DNA from: Bacteroidota bacterium
GTDB taxonomy: Bacteria > Bacteroidota > Bacteroidia > B-17B0 > Aurantibacillaceae
Direction: 5' to 3'
DNA: 32,182 nucleotides
Assembly (NCBI GenBank): GCA_016708845.1
Contig: JADJFB010000014.1
Location: 1 to 32,182, forward strand
Below the pieces are notes generated by a model, which was not told where the DNA came from, made no database searches, and saw only the letters and a program-made list of their open reading frames with translations. Both the position numbers and the translations under genes were made by a program. Shown here in pieces: positions 1 to 9,795 of this stretch. How positions within the stretch are numbered: the stretch's first letter is position 1; the number at the start of each line of letters is the position of its first letter.

Positions 1-2
1 CT

Positions 3-427
3 AAAGCTGCCGATGATGTGTTGTTAAGAGCAACAACTGTTAACGATAATGATGCCGAGAAAGCCATCATAGCTTTTTATAATTTCGCTAATATTTGCAA
101 GGAAGATACCTTGGCACCCGTTTTTTTATTAAAAGCAGGACAAGTAGCACAAACTTTAAATAAATTTTCACAAGCTCAAGCCTTTTTTACAAAATGTATT
201 GATGAGTTTCCGGATTTTAAAAATAGAGGCGCAGCTATATTTTGTTAGCTCAATTGTATGATGATGCTACTAAATTAAACAATGAAGAAGAAGCTGCTAA
301 ATACTACCGCCAAGTGATTAGAGAATATCCTAAAAGTACTTTTGCAGAAGATGCTAAAGCTGCTATTAAAAATTTCGGAAAAACTGATGAGCAATTGATT
401 CAAGAGTTTTTAAAGAAGAATAAATAA
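3..427 (+). CDS. TPR-type protein, 3' end only
   Basis: This is the C-terminal part of a tetratricopeptide-repeat protein; the reading frame is open from the window edge, so the start lies upstream. About 140 residues are visible. They are helical, with TPR-like spacing: two recognisable units have alternating small/large hydrophobics (around YNFANICKED, QAFFTKCIDEFPDF and KYYRQVIREYPKSTFAED). The last unit resembles those of BamD/YbgF-like periplasmic TPR proteins. A single-base frame change near position 240 splits the track: the first frame runs into a TAG at 246, while LLAQLYDDATK continues one frame over. The protein ends in a lysine-rich tail. The exact family cannot be fixed from this fragment; a scaffold role is inferred from the TPR fold only. 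Confidence 0.75.
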
Positions 428-475
428 AGTTTAGGTGTATTGCTCAACAATTGTTTTTCATCACTTACTGTATTT

Positions 476-574
476 ATGCGTAAATTTTTATTAAAAATAA
501 TAGTACATATTATACAAATCCCTATAGACTTTGCCATTAAGCTAGACACCATAAAAATGGCTGGCTTGAATTAA
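476..574 (+). CDS. possible 32-residue small protein
   Basis: A short ATG reading frame encodes 32 residues, beginning MRKFLLKIIVHIIQIPIDF. It has a basic start and a hydrophobic first half that could form one membrane-associated helix. It lies alone in the 240-bp gap between the TPR gene and the T9SS protein. There is no recognised family, no clear ribosome binding site and no coding evidence beyond composition. In an AT-rich genome such a frame can arise by chance, so this is only a candidate. Confidence 0.15.
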   Translation: MRKFLLKIIVHIIQIPIDFAIKLDTIKMAGLN

Positions 575-595
575 AAACTTAGAAACATAAAAATC

Positions 596-627
596 CCTCC
601 CGAAATTTTTCGAAAGGTATTTTTTTG
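596..627 (+). terminator. possible intrinsic terminator
   Basis: An imperfect hairpin (CCT..CGAAA-tt-TTTCG..AGG, 596-617) is followed by a run of T from 620 to 626. It sits 170 bp after the TPR stop codon. The stem is short, so support is weak. Confidence 0.3.
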
Positions 628-664
628 TTACTTAACTGTTCTTCCTTTTTTGTATCTTTAAACT

Positions 665-1865
665 ATGAAACGTGTTGTTTTGTTTTGTTTTGTTTTGTTT
701 TGTTTTTAATCACAAAGCTCAGAACTTAGTACCTAATTCTAGTTTTGAACAAGGCATAGATTGTTCGAACGGACAGTTAAGTAATGCTATAGGCTGGGAG
801 TCAACTAATAACGGAGTTGGTATTTGTGTGCACTTACAAGCTTGTCAATCTGATGCTTGGGTGCGTACTCCTCGCCAATATTTGAGTAACTGTTTCCAAA
901 GTTATCAGACAGTGCGAACAGGAGTTGCTTACGGTGAATTTGGTATTTATACTCAGGATAACATAAATCAGGAGAGTAAGCATCCTTCCATAAAACTACT
1001 TGACACTTTAGATGCAGGGAAAATTTATTGCGTTACATATCATGTAAGTATGTGGAACAATGCACGATATAGTATGGATAAATTAGGTGCGTTGTTTACT
1101 CCTACACCTTTTCCCTACTACACCAGTTCAGCTACATTATCTGTTCAAATTGTTGGTCAGTATACTCCGCAAGTGGTATCAACATCTGGCGTTGTATTTG
1201 AGGATACTTTGGGCTGGGAAGAAGTTAGTGGCAGTTTTACAGCTGTTGGTAATGAGGCTTATTTAACCTTGGGTGATTTCTTTTTACATAGTCAACACTT
1301 AATTAAAGATTCTTATCCTACCAATTGTAATACATTAGCTGAATATTACATCGATGATGTAAGTGTGGAAGTAGTTGAAATTGCTAAAGCAAAAAATGAT
1401 ACGTTGATATACCAAGGCGATAGTGTGTTAGTAGGAGCAAACAATAGCGAGGCTGCTTTGTTTAACTGGCAACCAACAGCAGGTTTAAGTTGCACCAATT
1501 GCCCTAATCCCAAAGCAAGCCCAACAGTAAATACAACTTATACTGTAACTAAAACGCAGTGTAAGGCAGTTACTAGTGATGTTATAACGGTGAGCGTTAG
1601 CCCAACAGGAATTAATGAAATGAATATTAATAACGCCATTACTTTGCAACCAAACCCAAGTAATGGATTGATATCTATTAATAGCAGATATCAAATGCAG
1701 AAAGTAGAAGTAATAAATATTGCAGGGCAATTGTTGTTATCTGAAACAGCCACAGAAAAAACACATCAGCTGCAATTACAAAGTTTTGCAGAAGGGATTT
1801 ATTTTGTGAGAATAATCTATCCGAATGGTTTAAGTATCGTGAAGAAAGTAATTGTTAATCATTAA
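665..1865 (+). CDS. exported protein with T9SS C-terminal sorting domain
   Basis: A roughly 400-residue secreted protein. The natural start is ATG 665 (MKRVVLFCF...), which gives a basic N-region, a hydrophobic core and an AQ cleavage site before NLVPNSSFEQG, the usual mature N-terminus of this class. That frame hits TAA at 707 inside a GTTTT repeat, and the long frame is open from GTG 672. The middle is a beta-rich region of the kind that often binds carbohydrate or mediates adhesion. Residues around 250-310 form an Ig/PKD-like module with the WQPTAGLSCTNCPNP motif. The last 80 residues are a type A T9SS sorting domain: LQPNPSNGLISI, then VEVINIAGQLLL and a GIYFVRI strand. It is expected to cross the outer membrane through T9SS and be attached to the surface. 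The ligand is unknown. A weak TATCTTTA -7-like box lies at 653-660. Confidence 0.85.
677..706 (+). repeat. pentanucleotide repeat (GTTTT)6 in signal peptide
   Basis: Six perfect GTTTT units lie inside the signal-peptide codons of the T9SS protein. The repeat is read as V/L/F/C/F codons, so it encodes the hydrophobic core. With six units ATG 665 is out of frame with the body; 7 (or 4, or 10) units would put it in frame, because each unit shifts the frame by two. Confidence 0.9.
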
Positions 1866-1899
1866 AGAAAAATTCCTAGTAGCTTGCAACTTGGCTTAA

Positions 1900-2595
1900 T
1901 TAGAACCAATGAAATCTATCATTTGGATTGGCAATTTTTTTAGCTAGTTTTCCGTAAGGGAAAGTTACTTTTAGTCCGGCAGTGTAGCAAACATCCATAA
2001 TATTAATCGCTTCTTCTTCTCTTCCAACACATTCTGTAGTCAAGAAAAACACCTAGGATTCCGAAATTATGTTCTAAACCAGTACCTAAATTTATACCTA
2101 ACCAATTATTTTGAACGACTGAATTTACTTTGTAATATTCTCTTAAACCCAAATAGTCTGATTCTCCAGTAAAAAATCCTCTATAGGTATTGTAGCTAAA
2201 ACCTACAAATGGATAGAGTAAAGTTTTTTGTTTGGAAATTTCCATTACCTCTAAATTTATTTCGTAGGAACTGGCTCATCTAACCAAGTGGGTTTAATAT
2301 TGGTTGGCTGAAAACGTGAATATAAAGTGGATATTCTTACAAAATCGGTTGCTTCGTAAGTTAAACCAGCACAAAAACCAGGTTCGTTATTCTTTTCTTT
2401 TATATTTCGTGCAAGGTAAATTACACTTAAATTAGCCCCAGCTTTTAAACTCCAACGAGTATAAACTGGCTCTTTGTATTTTTTTGAAGGTGTAACGCTA
2501 GTTGTTTTAGCCGATTTAGTAGCCTGAGAAAAAGCTGAGTTTGTCAATAATAACATTAATGACAAACTGGTGAATATGAAAAATCTTTTAAGCAT
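1900..2595 (-). CDS. outer membrane beta-barrel protein, frameshifted
   Basis: A small outer-membrane barrel of the broad Bacteroidota 'outer membrane beta-barrel' group. It starts MLKRFFIFTSLSLMLLL with a signal peptide ending ...AFSQ. Alternating aromatic and glycine strands follow (YTRWSLKAGANLSVIYL, GFCAGLTYEATDF, LYPFVGFSYN, NNWLGINLGTGLEHNFG). Two frame changes break it: one near 2262-2266, after EPVPT, and one near 2020-2040. Restoring them joins the pieces and gives the end ...CYTAGLKVTFPYGKL and a terminal aromatic FHWF before TAA at 1900, as expected for a barrel ending in an aromatic residue. Total about 230 residues. It lies downstream of pheT on the same strand, 77 bp away, and converges on the T9SS gene with a 34-bp gap. 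The cargo or partner is unknown. Confidence 0.7.
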
Positions 2596-2672
2596 AATCT
2601 AATTTAGTGAATAAAACTTAACTTATACAACAAATTGGTAAGTGGTTTGGTTTAGCCGATAAGTGGCTAATT

Positions 2673-5008
2673 TTAGCGTAAAACTGCTCCTAATTTTTCG
2701 GTATAAGTTTTAATTAACTTTTGCATCACATTATCTATTTGCTTATCGTTTAAAGTTGCTTCTTCGTCTTGCAACATAAAACTCACCGCATACGATTTTT
2801 TACCAGCCTCTAATTTATCGCCTTCGTAAATGTCGAATAAATTAACCGACTTTAATAGTTTACGTTCTGCATTATAGGCTAATTCTTCTAACTCTTTGTA
2901 AGTGATTTTTTTGTCTAACAATAATGCTAAATCCCTACGAACTGCTGGGAATTTAGGGATTTCCGTAAACTCTAATTTTGTTTTACCAACTAAGGCTAAT
3001 ACATTATCCCAATTAAAATCAGCGTAAAACACATCCGTGTTCACATCCATCTTTTTACAGATTGTTTTATCAATTAAACCAAAGCTTACTAAGTGTTTGT
3101 TTTTTTGAGCGTAAGATAAACCATAACTAAAGTTAGAGTCGTTTAACTCGCTTATTTTAAATTTGATAGAGAGTTTATTTAAAATAGATTCTATGCAAGA
3201 TTTGATATAAGCAAAATCCACTTTATTGTTTTCTCCATAAGGATTCTCTGCATATTTTCTTCCAGTAACAAACAAAGTTAAATGTTTTGTTTCGGCATAT
3301 TTAAAATCAGAATCCACTTTCTCATAAGTTTTCCCGAATTCAAATAATTTTAAATCAGCTTGCTTACGATTGATATTATAGGCTAATGATTCTAAACCAC
3401 CAAATAACATCGTGTTTCTCATCACATTCAAATCAGCACTTAAAGGGTTTAAAATTTTCACTAAAGGCGTTCCTTCTGTGTAATAAGATTCTTTAGTTAA
3501 AGATAATCCCATCATTTCATTATATCCAAATTTTCTTCAACATTGTTGTAGCCATATATACGCATCACTTCTTCAATCACATCCGCTTCGCGAGTCACAT
3601 CTGTTTTGTATTGAGGCACAGATAACAATAAACCGTCGTTACCTTCCGTAATAACTGAAATTCCTAATGACGTAATAATATGTCTAATAATAGCTCTGTC
3701 TATTTCTTTTCCAATTAATGCTTGGCAATTTGAATATGAAAACGCTACTTGAAAAGGTTCTAATTTTTCAGGATAGTGATCTACAATATCCATACTTAAA
3801 ATACCACCAGCACATTCAAAAATTAAAGCCGCTGCACGTTTTAAAGCTACAATAGTCATTTCTGGATCGGTACCTCTCTCAAAACGGAAACTACTATCTG
3901 TTTTTAAACCATGTTGTTTGCTGGTTTTACGAACAAAAGCAGGATTGAAATAAGCAGCTTCTAAAAAGATAGATGCTGTTGTTTCGCTTACTCCACTATC
4001 TAAACCTCCAAAAACACCAGCCATACACATGGGTTCTGATTCATTACAAATCATCAAATCGTTATCTTGTAAAGTGCGCTCCGTGCCGTCTAAGGTTTTA
4101 AATTTTGTGTTTCCTAAACCAGTTTTCACCACAATTTTATTGCCTTTAATTTTATCTAAATCAAACGCATGCAATGGTTGTCCTAAATCATGTAACACAA
4201 AATTGGTAATATCCACAATATTATTGATGGGACGTAAGCCAATTGCCAACAAATAATTTTTTAACCAATCAGGCGATGGTTTAACCGTAATACCCGAAAT
4301 TACTAGGCCGCTATAGCGTTTACAAGCTTCTGTGTTTTCAACTTTAATTTCAACTTTATTGATATTGCTAGCTTCTGGTAATTCAAAAATATTATGTAAG
4401 TGTGCTTGATGAGAGTTGCTGTTTGATTTACAATTTAAAATAGCCGCTAAATCTCTGGCTACTCCATAATGCGAAGCAGCATCAGCACGGTTAGGAGTTA
4501 ATCCAATTTCTAAAATCGAATCATTTTCTAATTTGAAAAATTCTGCTGCGGGAATCCCAACAACGGCATCGTTTGGTAAAATTAAAATTCCATCGTGACT
4601 AGTTCCTAATCCAATTTCATCTTCGGCGCAAATCATTCCTTCGCTGGCAGCACCACGTATTTTAGACTTTTTAATTTCAAATGGCTCGCCAGTGGTTGGA
4701 TATAATTTAGCGCCAATCATGGCTACTAATACTTTTTGTCCGGCAGCTACATTTGGTGCACCACATACAATGTTTAATAATTCTGGTCCGCCAACGTTAA
4801 CCTTAGTAATACTTAATTTATCGGCATCAGGATGTTTTTCTTTCTCAACAACTTCTCCTATAACGATACCTTTTAAGCCACCTTTCACACTTTCAAAAGA
4901 TTCAATGCCTTCTACTTCTAATCCAGAAGAGGTTAGGTATTCGTCAACTTGTTCAGGCGTTAAATTAATATCAATTAAGGTTTTTAACCAGTTATAGGAA
5001 ATTTTCAT
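2673..5008 (-). CDS. pheT: phenylalanine--tRNA ligase beta subunit
   Basis: The beta subunit of the alpha2-beta2 PheRS that charges tRNA-Phe. From ATG 5008 (MKISYNWLKTLIDINLT) the order is: the EMAP/OB tRNA-binding domain (about residues 40-150, GIVIGEVVEKEKHPDADKL), the B3/B4 editing region (about 200-395), and the B5 domain ending in EEVMRIYGYNN. The second frame then resumes at the catalytic-like core (GYNEMMGLSLTKES) and ends in the FDX-ACB anticodon-binding domain (FPAVRRDLALLLD ... TEKLGAVLR). The first frame stops at 3512 and the second is in another frame. The join also lacks the roughly 30 residues that normally separate GYNN from the G[YF]xE motif, so this is more than a one-base slip. 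The visible total is 778 residues, slightly short. Essential gene, so an assembly deletion is likely. Confidence 0.95.
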
Positions 5009-5045
5009 TGTGTTTTGAGCTATAATTATAAAGGCTATAAAAATA

Positions 5046-5053
5046 CAAAAATA
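5046..5053 (-). promoter_or_regulatory. -7 box of the pheT promoter
   Basis: On the minus strand this reads TATTTTTG, a full match to the Bacteroidota TAnnTTTG -7 element, 38 bp before the pheT ATG. No good TTG -33 element is seen at the usual spacing. It is back to back with the tsaC -7 box at 5079-5086. Confidence 0.45.
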
Positions 5054-5078
5054 ACGGTTATAAAATAGGGTAAAGCCC

Positions 5079-5086
5079 TATATTTG
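5079..5086 (+). promoter_or_regulatory. -7 box of the tsaC promoter
   Basis: TATATTTG matches TAnnTTTG exactly and ends only 4 bases before the GTG start at 5091, suggesting a leaderless or nearly leaderless transcript. A 6-bp inverted repeat (ATAGGG-taaag-CCCTAT, 5065-5081) overlaps its left edge. No clear TTG -33 element. Confidence 0.45.
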
Positions 5087-5090
5087 CGTA

Positions 5091-6045
5091 GTGGCAGAAA
5101 TAGGAAAAGACATACAAAAAGGAAAGGATTTTCTCGAAAAAGACGAATTAGTCGCCGTTCCAACCGAAACGGTTTATGGTTTGGCTGCCAATGCTTTAAA
5201 TCCAATTGCCGTCGCAAAGATTTTTGAAGCAAAAGAACGTCCCACTTTTGATCCATTAATTGTTCACACGCATTCATTACATGAAGTCTATAAGTTTATA
5301 ACCAATATTCATCCAGCTTTATTGAAGTTAGCTGAAGCATTTTGGCCAGGACCATTGACTTTATTACTTTCTAAAAAGAGATCATTCCTAGTTTGGTAAC
5401 ATCTGGTTTAGATAGAGTAGGTGTGAGAGTTCCCAACCATTCTTTAACTTTAGATTTATTATCGCAATTAAATTTTCCACTAGCGGCTCCAAGCGCCAAT
5501 CCCTTTGGTTATATTAGTCCTACAACGGCAATGCATGTTGAAAAACAATTAGGAACCAAAATTCCTTATATCTTAGATGGCGGTTCTTGCGAGGTTGGTT
5601 TAGAATCCACGATTGTTGGAGAGGAAAATGGAGAAATTATTATTTATCGTTTGGGCGGTTTATCTGTTGATGAAATTGAAACAGTTGTAGGAAAAGTATC
5701 TGTGCAATTAAATCAATCAAGTAATCCAAAAGCACCAGGCCAATTAAAAAGTCATTATGCGCCAAAAAAGCCTGTATATATTGGTAATTTAAATGAATTA
5801 CAAAAGCAATATTTTGATAAAAAAATTGGGGCTATTGTTTTTAGAAATGATATAAAACTAAATGAATCCATTCTTATAAAGAATTTATCTTCAACCAAAA
5901 ACTATCAAGAAGCCTCTGCTAATTTATTTTCTTTTTAAGAGAATTGGATGAAGCAGATGTGGCTGTTATTATTTCTGAATTATTACCCGAAACTGGATTG
6001 GGTTTAGCAATTAACGATAGATTGAGAAGGGCTGCGGCTTTATAA
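5091..6045 (+). CDS. tsaC: L-threonylcarbamoyladenylate synthase, Sua5 type
   Basis: Makes threonylcarbamoyl-AMP from threonine, bicarbonate and ATP, the first step of the t6A37 modification of ANN-decoding tRNAs. GTG 5091 gives MAEIGKDIQKGKDFL, matching the usual family start just before the VAVPTETVYGLAANAL nucleotide-binding motif. Further motifs are KERPTFDPLIVH, FWPGPLTLLL, RVPNHSLTLDLL and LAAPSANPFGYISPT. The C-terminal Sua5 extension follows (linker APGQLKSHYAPKKP, then a Rossmann-like half), so this is the long Sua5 form. There are two frame changes, near 5375-5395 (KEIIPSLVTSG restored) and near 5935, where LRELDEADVAVIISELL continues to ...RRAAAL and TAA at 6043. About 317 residues after repair. 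Divergent from pheT. Confidence 0.9.
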
Positions 6046-6116
6046 TTTAATAGGTGTAAAACTTTCAAATAGTAGTACTTTACTAATCTTCAAATATTCC
6101 TTACCTTTACCATGTT

Positions 6117-6839
6117 ATGTCAAAGATTACAGTTGCAATAGATGGTTATTCTTCGTGCGGTAAAAGCACCCTAGCTAAGCAATTAGCTCAAAAGCTAAAT
6201 TATAATTATATTGATACTGGTGCTATGTATAGAGCAGTAACCATTTACTGTTTAAGAAATGATGTAATTAAAGATTCAGTTGTTAATCTTCCGAAATTAT
6301 TAGATTGTTTAAATGATATCCATGTATCCTTTGTTTATAATACTGTTACCAAAACTTCTGAAGTTTTTTTAAATGGTGAACATGTGGAGCGTGAAATCCG
6401 CACGATGGAAGTAGCGAATAATGTAAGTGCCATTAGTTCTATTAAAGAAGTACGTGAAAAGATGGTTATTTTGCAACGTGAGATGGGAAAGAATAAAGGC
6501 GTGATTATGGATGGCAGAGACATCGGTTCTCATGTTTTTCCAGATGCTGAATTAAAGTTGTTTATGACCGCTGATAATGATGTGCGAACACAACGTCGTT
6601 TAGATGAATTAAGTAGTAAAGGAGAGCATCATACGTTTGAAGATGTGAAACGTAATCTAGAAAAACGTGATCACGACGATACTACTCGTAAAGAAAATCC
6701 TTTAATACAGGCTGAAGATGCCATTATTTTAGATAATACAGATATTAGTAAAGAAGAACAATTGAACTTTGTATTGAAATTAATCAATGATTTATTGTTG
6801 ACTAAAGACGAGTTTAATAAACCTTTAGCAAAACATTAA
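6117..6839 (+). CDS. cmk: cytidylate kinase
   Basis: Phosphorylates CMP and dCMP with ATP in pyrimidine salvage and turnover. An intact 240-residue frame of normal length. The Walker A loop is at residues 10-18 (GYSSCGKST). IDTGAMYRAVT follows as the CMP-binding start, the GVIMDGRDIGSHVFPDA motif is central, and the LID region carries RRLDEL and the KRDHDD run with ENPLIQAEDAI. An ATG at 6112 is out of frame, so ATG 6117 (MSKITVAIDGYSS) is the start. It lies 71 bp after tsaC in the same direction, and a weak TACCTTTA -7-like sequence lies at 6102-6109. It converges on the desaturase gene across 53 bp in which I see no clear terminator. Confidence 0.96.
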   Translation: MSKITVAIDGYSSCGKSTLAKQLAQKLNYNYIDTGAMYRAVTIYCLRNDVIKDSVVNLPKLLDCLNDIHVSFVYNTVTKTSEVFLNGEHVEREIRTMEVANNVSAISSIKEVREKMVILQREMGKNKGVIMDGRDIGSHVFPDAELKLFMTADNDVRTQRRLDELSSKGEHHTFEDVKRNLEKRDHDDTTRKENPLIQAEDAIILDNTDISKEEQLNFVLKLINDLLLTKDEFNKPLAKH

Positions 6840-6892
6840 TTTACTGTCGGACTGATGCTTTCGGCTTCTCTCAGAATAAGCATAATTGAAGT

Positions 6893-7858
6893 CTAAACTC
6901 CAACCATTTTTTTATTGTCAAAGTCCCACACTTTTAACTTCAAACAAGCCCAAATATCTTTTATTTTTAAGGAGGTTGTTTTTGCCGTGCGCATTTCTGG
7001 CACAGCGTCCCAAACTTCGGGTAAGCGATAAAATGGGATTCGTGAATTCATGTGATGAATATGGTGATAACCTATATTTGCTGTAAACCAATGCATTAAA
7101 GGATTTAACTTCATAAAGCTTGATGAATCTAAAGCAGCTCCTTCATAAGTCCATTCTTCGTTACCCACAAACGTTACAGTTGGAAAATTGTGTTGTGCGT
7201 AAAACAAATAACTACCCATCGCACCCGAAATGAAATGAGGAATGGCGCACATTAAAATCCAAGTTTGCCAACCTAAAAAATAAAACACCGTTACTTGGTA
7301 AGATATATGAAGTATTAATCCAACTAACGAATCCATGTTTTTGCTAAAGCGGTTTATCATTGATTTAATGCACATGCCATACATGAATGTAAAAATGTAG
7401 CCAAATAAAATAGTCAATGGATGACGAATAAATAAGTAATGACGTTTTTCGCCAGCACTTAAGTTATCAAATTTATGTTTGGTATAAATAGGGTAGGAGC
7501 CAATGCTAGCGCTAAATAACTTGCAATTATTTTTGTGATGGTAATCGTGGCTTGCGCTCCAAATACCTGTAGGCGCTAATACATAAAAACCAAAAAGTGT
7601 AAAAATAAAAGTTGCTAAGGGCGATTTATCTAAAATTGCTTTATGCTGATGATCATGGTAAATTACAAATAGTCGAACAATAACTAAACCTGCCAAAATG
7701 CTACTAGCTATTTTTAGTGACCAGTGAAAATTATAAACTGTTCCAAATAAAGCCGCAATTAAAAGAACAAGGGTAGAAATTGTATAGAACCAACTTTTTG
7801 CACGGTTTTCTTTTGCAAAAGGTTTTGTTGCTAATATGAGTTGTTTTCCTTGTAACAT
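6893..7858 (-). CDS. membrane fatty acid desaturase
   Basis: A di-iron integral membrane desaturase/hydroxylase that introduces a double bond into acyl chains of membrane lipids. An intact frame of 321 residues. It has the three histidine clusters of the family: HDHQH near residue 71, HDYHH near residue 104, and the C-terminal GYHHIHHMNSRIP near residue 272. At least four hydrophobic stretches flank the boxes (for example TLVLLIAALFGTVYNF and FTLFGFYVLAPTG). The start MLQGKQLILATKPFAKENR gives a short basic cytoplasmic lead. The substrate position cannot be told from sequence; a related carotenoid or lipid hydroxylase is the main alternative. It is a single gene between convergent cmk and the upstream protease terminator. 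Confidence 0.88.
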   Translation of the reverse strand: MLQGKQLILATKPFAKENRAKSWFYTISTLVLLIAALFGTVYNFHWSLKIASSILAGLVIVRLFVIYHDHQHKAILDKSPLATFIFTLFGFYVLAPTGIWSASHDYHHKNNCKLFSASIGSYPIYTKHKFDNLSAGEKRHYLFIRHPLTILFGYIFTFMYGMCIKSMINRFSKNMDSLVGLILHISYQVTVFYFLGWQTWILMCAIPHFISGAMGSYLFYAQHNFPTVTFVGNEEWTYEGAALDSSSFMKLNPLMHWFTANIGYHHIHHMNSRIPFYRLPEVWDAVPEMRTAKTTSLKIKDIWACLKLKVWDFDNKKMVGV

Positions 7859-7910
7859 TTAAGGCATAAAGATACCATGTAAACTGCGTTTTTACAAAAA
7901 AGTTTAAATA

Positions 7911-7940
7911 AAAAAACACCGACATTTGTCAGTGTTTTTA
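7911..7940 (-). terminator. intrinsic terminator of the protease gene
   Basis: A 12-bp near-perfect stem (AAAACACCGACA / TGTCAGTGTTTT, one mismatch) flanked by A and T runs. On the minus strand it ends in a T run 25 bp after the protease stop codon and before the desaturase start, so it separates the two genes. Confidence 0.7.
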
Positions 7941-7964
7941 ATTATCAATTTTAATTCGAAAACC

Positions 7965-9560
7965 TTATCCTTTCACTTTAACCATTCCTTGAGCCATCTT
8001 CACTGCTTCGTAAAGATTTACAATTCCACCCGTTTTTGATAATTCACCAAATTCAATCATCTCATCTTTAGTACCTGGCTTAATTACCTTTTTTGATTTG
8101 TAGGTTTTAATAGAAGACTTAGTTAAAATTTTAATGATTTGTTTTGGAGTTAATTCAGGGAAATATGATTTTAAAACAGCTGCTACGCCAGCAACAACAG
8201 GTGCAGCCATACTAGTTCCACTGGCATCTTTGTATTGATTGTTATCTGGTACAGTTGAGTGAATATCTACACCTGGTGCAAAATATCAACGGTTTCTTTT
8301 CCATAATTACTAAATGGAGCAGCAATTTCATCATCTGGTCTCCAGCTTAATGCCTACATCCATAAAGTTTGAAGGGGTTTTTCCGTTTTGTAATTTTTTA
8401 CAAGGATAATGAATTACTTCATCAATATCATCAGAAGCATTACCAGCAGCATGAATTAATAACACACCTTTGCTCTCTGCATATTTCACAGCATCATCCA
8501 CTGCTTTTTTACCTGGAGAATATTTTTTACCGAAACTCATATTTAAAATAACAGCGCCATTGTCAACTGCATAACGAATCGCATTAGCTACATCTTTATC
8601 ACGTTCATCGCCATCAGGCACACAACGTACACTCATAATACGAACATTATCAGCAACACCATCCATTCCAATACCGTTTTTACGAGAAGCAGCAATTATA
8701 CCTGCTACGTGAGTTCCGTGAAATGCGCCTGGTCCTTTGCAATCGCCATTACCATAGTATTTTTCATTGATGTCGTTATAATTATCACCAACAATAGCAC
8801 GTGTATCAGCGTTAACATCTAAACGGCTACCATCCATTGATTTTAAAGCTTCAGCTAATTGTTCTAACAATTCTTCAACTTCCATTCCTTTTGAACCTTG
8901 AGCTAAAGCAATCGCTTTACCTTGTTTATCTTTTTGATCTTTAGCATCAAATGCCTTTAAATCTTCTAAAGTTACTTTTTCTACGCCTTTTTCTTTTTTG
9001 ATTTTTTCAACTACGCCAGAAACTGCATCGTTTATAAATTTATATTGATTTGCTTGAGCTTCGGATTGAGCAAACTCTTTATCATAATCTGCTTTAACAA
9101 TTTGCCAAAACTTAAATTCTTTTTTATCGGCTTTTGTTTTGCAATCAGCGATACTTTTTCCGTCGTATTTAGCTTTTAAATCTTTGTAAACACGTGTTAA
9201 CTCTAAATTATCTTTAGCAACATTGGTTCCATCTTTGTTACCCATAAAGTTCCATCCATGAATATCGTCGATATAACCATTCTTATCATCATCAATACCA
9301 TTACCAGCAATTTCACCTGGATTGGTCCACATGATATCTTTTAAATCTTCATGCTTATAATCAACACCGCTATCCAAAACTCCAACAATAATAGTAGTTG
9401 ATTTTTTGCCTTTCAATAGCTCTTCGTATGTTTTCTCTGTACTTACACCATTAACATTGTCTTTGGTAGCATCTAAATTAAACCAATTATCAGGTCGCTT
9501 GTTTTGAGCATTAGCAGCTAATGCAAAAAATAAACAAGCAAGGATGGTAATTTTTTTCAT
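7965..9560 (-). CDS. secreted subtilisin-like serine protease (S8)
   Basis: An exported peptidase of family S8. The start MKKITILACLFFALAANAQ is a clear signal peptide. The catalytic triad is present: Asp63 in VGVLDSGVDYKHEDL, His281 in FHGTHVAGIIAAS, and Ser in ASGTSMAAPVVAGVAAVL, which lies just upstream of 8210 on the minus strand. The oxyanion Asn lies in LLIHAAGNASDD. Between Asp and His is an unusually long, lysine-rich, mostly helical insertion (about residues 112-260). Two frame changes break the gene, near 8335-8345 (restoring RPDDEIAAPFSNYGKETVD) and near 8283, where one T appears missing. The end is ...EAVKMAQGMVKVKG. No T9SS sorting domain is visible, so it probably stays periplasmic. 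Single-gene unit with its own terminator. Confidence 0.9.
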
Positions 9561-9717
9561 AATAATTAAAATTAGGTTGTAACAAGTTAAGGTTAATTAT
9601 TTAGTCTTAATTGTTAAATTTTGCAATCAGATATAAGAGATGATAAGTGGTTAAATATTAATTGTTAACGGAGGTATGTCTTTTTAGAATGTTTGATGTC
9701 GAGGCACTTTTAAGATG

Positions 9718-9756
9718 AAAAAAGCGGAGTTTACATTTGTAAATGAGCATTTTTTC
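9718..9756 (-). terminator. terminator after cystathionine beta-synthase
   Basis: A hairpin with inner stem GTTTAC/GTAAAT, a small internal loop, and outer AAAAAAGC / GCATTTTTT arms. Read on the minus strand it ends in a run of T about 40 bp after the CBS stop. The rest of the 235-bp gap 9561-9795 holds the protease upstream region; no strong -7/-33 pair was seen there. Confidence 0.5.
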
Positions 9757-9795
9757 ATCAAAAGTAACGAAGAGATCGAGCATTCTTAACAGACA

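Noticed and set aside
4029..4256. Plus-strand open frame of 75 codons
   Set aside because: It lies antisense to pheT coding sequence and has no family resemblance; a mirror of the real gene. The same applies to 4692-4997.
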